DNA from: Bosea sp. 124 | GTDB taxonomy: Bacteria > Pseudomonadota > Alphaproteobacteria > Rhizobiales > Beijerinckiaceae | Assembly: GCF_003046175.1 (NCBI RefSeq) | Contig: NZ_PZZM01000001.1 | Location: 3,365,001-3,429,000, forward strand | Direction of reading: 5' to 3' | DNA: 64,000 nt | In this document: one piece after another, positions 62,597-64,000 of the stretch | How positions within the stretch are numbered: the stretch's first letter is position 1 | Layout of the letters: each line of letters starts with the position of its first letter | Program-made: the position numbers and the translations under genes | The notes under the pieces: model-generated | The model's database searches: none | The model's input: the letters and a program-made list of their open reading frames with translations, nothing else | What the model was told of the DNA's origin: nothing

Positions 62597-63730
62597 ATGA
62601 CCCAACGTTGCGCCACCTTTGTCTGCGACTGGCTGCCGCCCGCCTTCGGTGCTGTGGGCCAGTATATGCTGCCGGTTGCTCAGCGGGCTGCGGCAGAGGG
62701 CGCGGATGTCGTGCTGATCGGGCTAGGCCGCGAACGCGTCGGCGACGAGGACCAACCCATCGGCAACGGGCGGCTGCGCATTATTCGAATCGATGCCAGC
62801 GCCACGCCGAGAAAAGGGCTGCTGACCCGTGGCCTCTGGGCTATGCGGATCAATCTGCGCCTGATCCGCGAGACGCATCGGGCGTTGTGGAACCGGGGCA
62901 GGGGCGATTTGATGGTGACCGGCTCTCCGCCCTTCCTGTCGAGCCTCATGATCCTGCTTAACCGCCTGCTTTGGCGGCAGCGTCTGGTCTATCGCATTAC
63001 GGATTTCTATCCCGAAATAGTCCTCGCCAGCGGCCAAGCCAACTGGCTGCGCTTCCTGGCGCCGTTGTTCAAAGCGATCCGTGGGCTCGCCGACGAGATC
63101 GAGGTGCTCGGGCGCGATCAGGAGCGCCGGCTGCGTGAGTACGGCGTCCCGCAGGAAAAGATAAGGCTACTGCGCGACGGCTCGCCGGTTGCGATCGCGC
63201 CGGACCTTGCCCCGCTCGCGTCCCCCTTCTCGCCAGGCAGTCGCATCCTGCTCTATTCCGGTAATCTCGGCGTCGCCCATCCCATCGCTGCGCTCTGCGA
63301 AGCCTATCGTCGTCATGTCCAGTCGGGCTCCAACCGCGTCCGCCTATGGGTTAATGGCATTGGTGCGCGTCTCCCTGAACTCGTCGCCTACTGCAAGGCG
63401 CATGACCTGCCGCTACATCTTTCCGGCCCTGTGCCGCTCGACCAGCTGGGCCGGCTGCTGGTGACCGCGGACGCTCACCTTATCCTTTTGGGTGAAGCCT
63501 ATTGGGGGTACGCCCTGCCGTCCAAGGTCTATGGCTGCCTCGCCAGTGGCAAGCCGATCCTTTTCATCGGTCCGGAAGATTCCGATGTCGCGCTGCTGAT
63601 GCAGGAATCTGGCGATCCGCGCCACGTCCAGACCCTTGATGCCGAAGATTGCTACCGCGCCCTGCAAGCCCTAGCGGATGCCGAGGTGCCGGAATCGGCG
63701 GAAAAAAATGCGGACTATGACGTGGCCTAG
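62597..63730 (+). CDS. glycosyltransferase, family 4-like
   Basis: The 377-aa GT-B-type protein has an N-terminal CDWLPPAFGAVGQYMLPVAQ segment with the glycine loop of GT4 enzymes, a RITDFYPEIVLASG donor-domain approach, ILLYSGNLGVAHPIAALCEA and the C-terminal LGEAYWGYALPSKVYGCLAS, where the Lys/Tyr and PSK pattern binds the sugar nucleotide. Likely cytoplasmic at the membrane, adding a sugar to an EPS repeat unit. Which sugar it uses is not clear; UDP-xylose made next door is a candidate. Confidence 0.8.
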   Translation: MTQRCATFVCDWLPPAFGAVGQYMLPVAQRAAAEGADVVLIGLGRERVGDEDQPIGNGRLRIIRIDASATPRKGLLTRGLWAMRINLRLIRETHRALWNRGRGDLMVTGSPPFLSSLMILLNRLLWRQRLVYRITDFYPEIVLASGQANWLRFLAPLFKAIRGLADEIEVLGRDQERRLREYGVPQEKIRLLRDGSPVAIAPDLAPLASPFSPGSRILLYSGNLGVAHPIAALCEAYRRHVQSGSNRVRLWVNGIGARLPELVAYCKAHDLPLHLSGPVPLDQLGRLLVTADAHLILLGEAYWGYALPSKVYGCLASGKPILFIGPEDSDVALLMQESGDPRHVQTLDAEDCYRALQALADAEVPESAEKNADYDVA

Positions 63731-63828
63731 ACGAGCTCCTGTCGCGCAATGCATTGAAAAGAGGCGCCGCTATTGTGATCTCGCTAATGGTCTGTTAGCC
63801 GTACTCTAATTGAACGTAAGGTGGATAA

Positions 63829-64000
63829 ATGATGCGATTCTTCGGCGCTAAATCCGCTCTCTTCGCTATTACTCTGCTGTTTCTTGGTTTAGCTATGGAT
63901 AAGGCGCTTGCGCAGGCCCCGGCTTCGAACGCCGGAGGAGCCTTGATCAGCGTCAACCAACGCGCTCAGCATCTGCTTGAGGAGTTCAAGATCAACCCGG
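63829..64000 (+). CDS. start of an exported protein (cut by window edge)
   Basis: ATG 63829 (or 63832) follows AAGGTGGATAA. The 57 visible codons begin MMRFFGAKSALFAITLLFLG and have a Sec signal with predicted cleavage at ALAQAPAS, followed by LISVNQRAQHLLEEFKINP. The rest lies outside the window and the family is not identifiable. Confidence 0.6.
   Translation, partial: MMRFFGAKSALFAITLLFLGLAMDKALAQAPASNAGGALISVNQRAQHLLEEFKINP

Overview
The window reads as chromosomal DNA of a GC-rich alphaproteobacterium of the Hyphomicrobiales, most like Bosea or a close relative (inferred from codon use, the N-terminal membrane module of the GGDEF/EAL protein at the left edge, the dipeptide ABC operons and a CCGAAAAGTG-type palindrome of the kind I know from Rhizobiales). 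No rRNA, tRNA or CRISPR array was seen.

Positions 1-29,700 are ordinary metabolic chromosome built around peptide and amino-acid scavenging. There is a leftward peptidase T / dipeptide-type ABC operon (999-7464), an accessory block (VOC protein, FAD oxidoreductase, amidase, molybdopterin oxidoreductase, orphan solute-binding protein, cupin), a MocR-type regulator divergent from a 7Fe ferredoxin / ferredoxin reductase / PLP-binding protein run, and a rightward block (M81 peptidase, two M20 peptidases, complete second dipeptide ABC transporter, enoyl-CoA hydratase). Both ABC systems carry the two ATPase halves fused in one protein.

Positions 29,700-64,000 form a surface-polysaccharide region: rmlBCDA for dTDP-L-rhamnose, a TolC-family channel, an AGE-type sugar epimerase, ManC (GDP-mannose), Gmd-Fcl (GDP-fucose), an O-antigen ligase/polymerase-type membrane protein, a Wza-type export lipoprotein, a protein-phosphatase-like enzyme, a LapG-like cysteine peptidase, Ugd (UDP-GlcA), Uxs (UDP-xylose) and a glycosyltransferase. 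This set is broken up by mobile DNA. At 38.1-44.2 kb is a stripped prophage fragment with only a ParB-domain methyltransferase, DUF5681 protein and large terminase on one strand, facing HNH, YqaJ-type exonuclease and ERF annealing protein on the other. At 44.9-49.4, 51.7-54.0 and 57.9-59.2 kb are IS clusters with nested insertions and decayed transposases.

The most interesting item lies between an ISL3 element and an IS21/IS5 scar at 46.5-48.0 kb: a 55-codon gene, below normal ORF cut-offs, that looks like a lasso-peptide precursor of the paeninodin type (leader WxxPxL...T at -2; 23-residue core starting with Gly, Glu at core position 9, C-terminal Ser). It is divergent from a 309-aa HPr-kinase-like protein of the kind that phosphorylates the C-terminal Ser of such precursors. 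It has its own terminator and sits in AT-rich DNA. The B1/B2/C maturation genes are not in the window, so the locus is either an IS-eroded lasso cluster or an islet served in trans.
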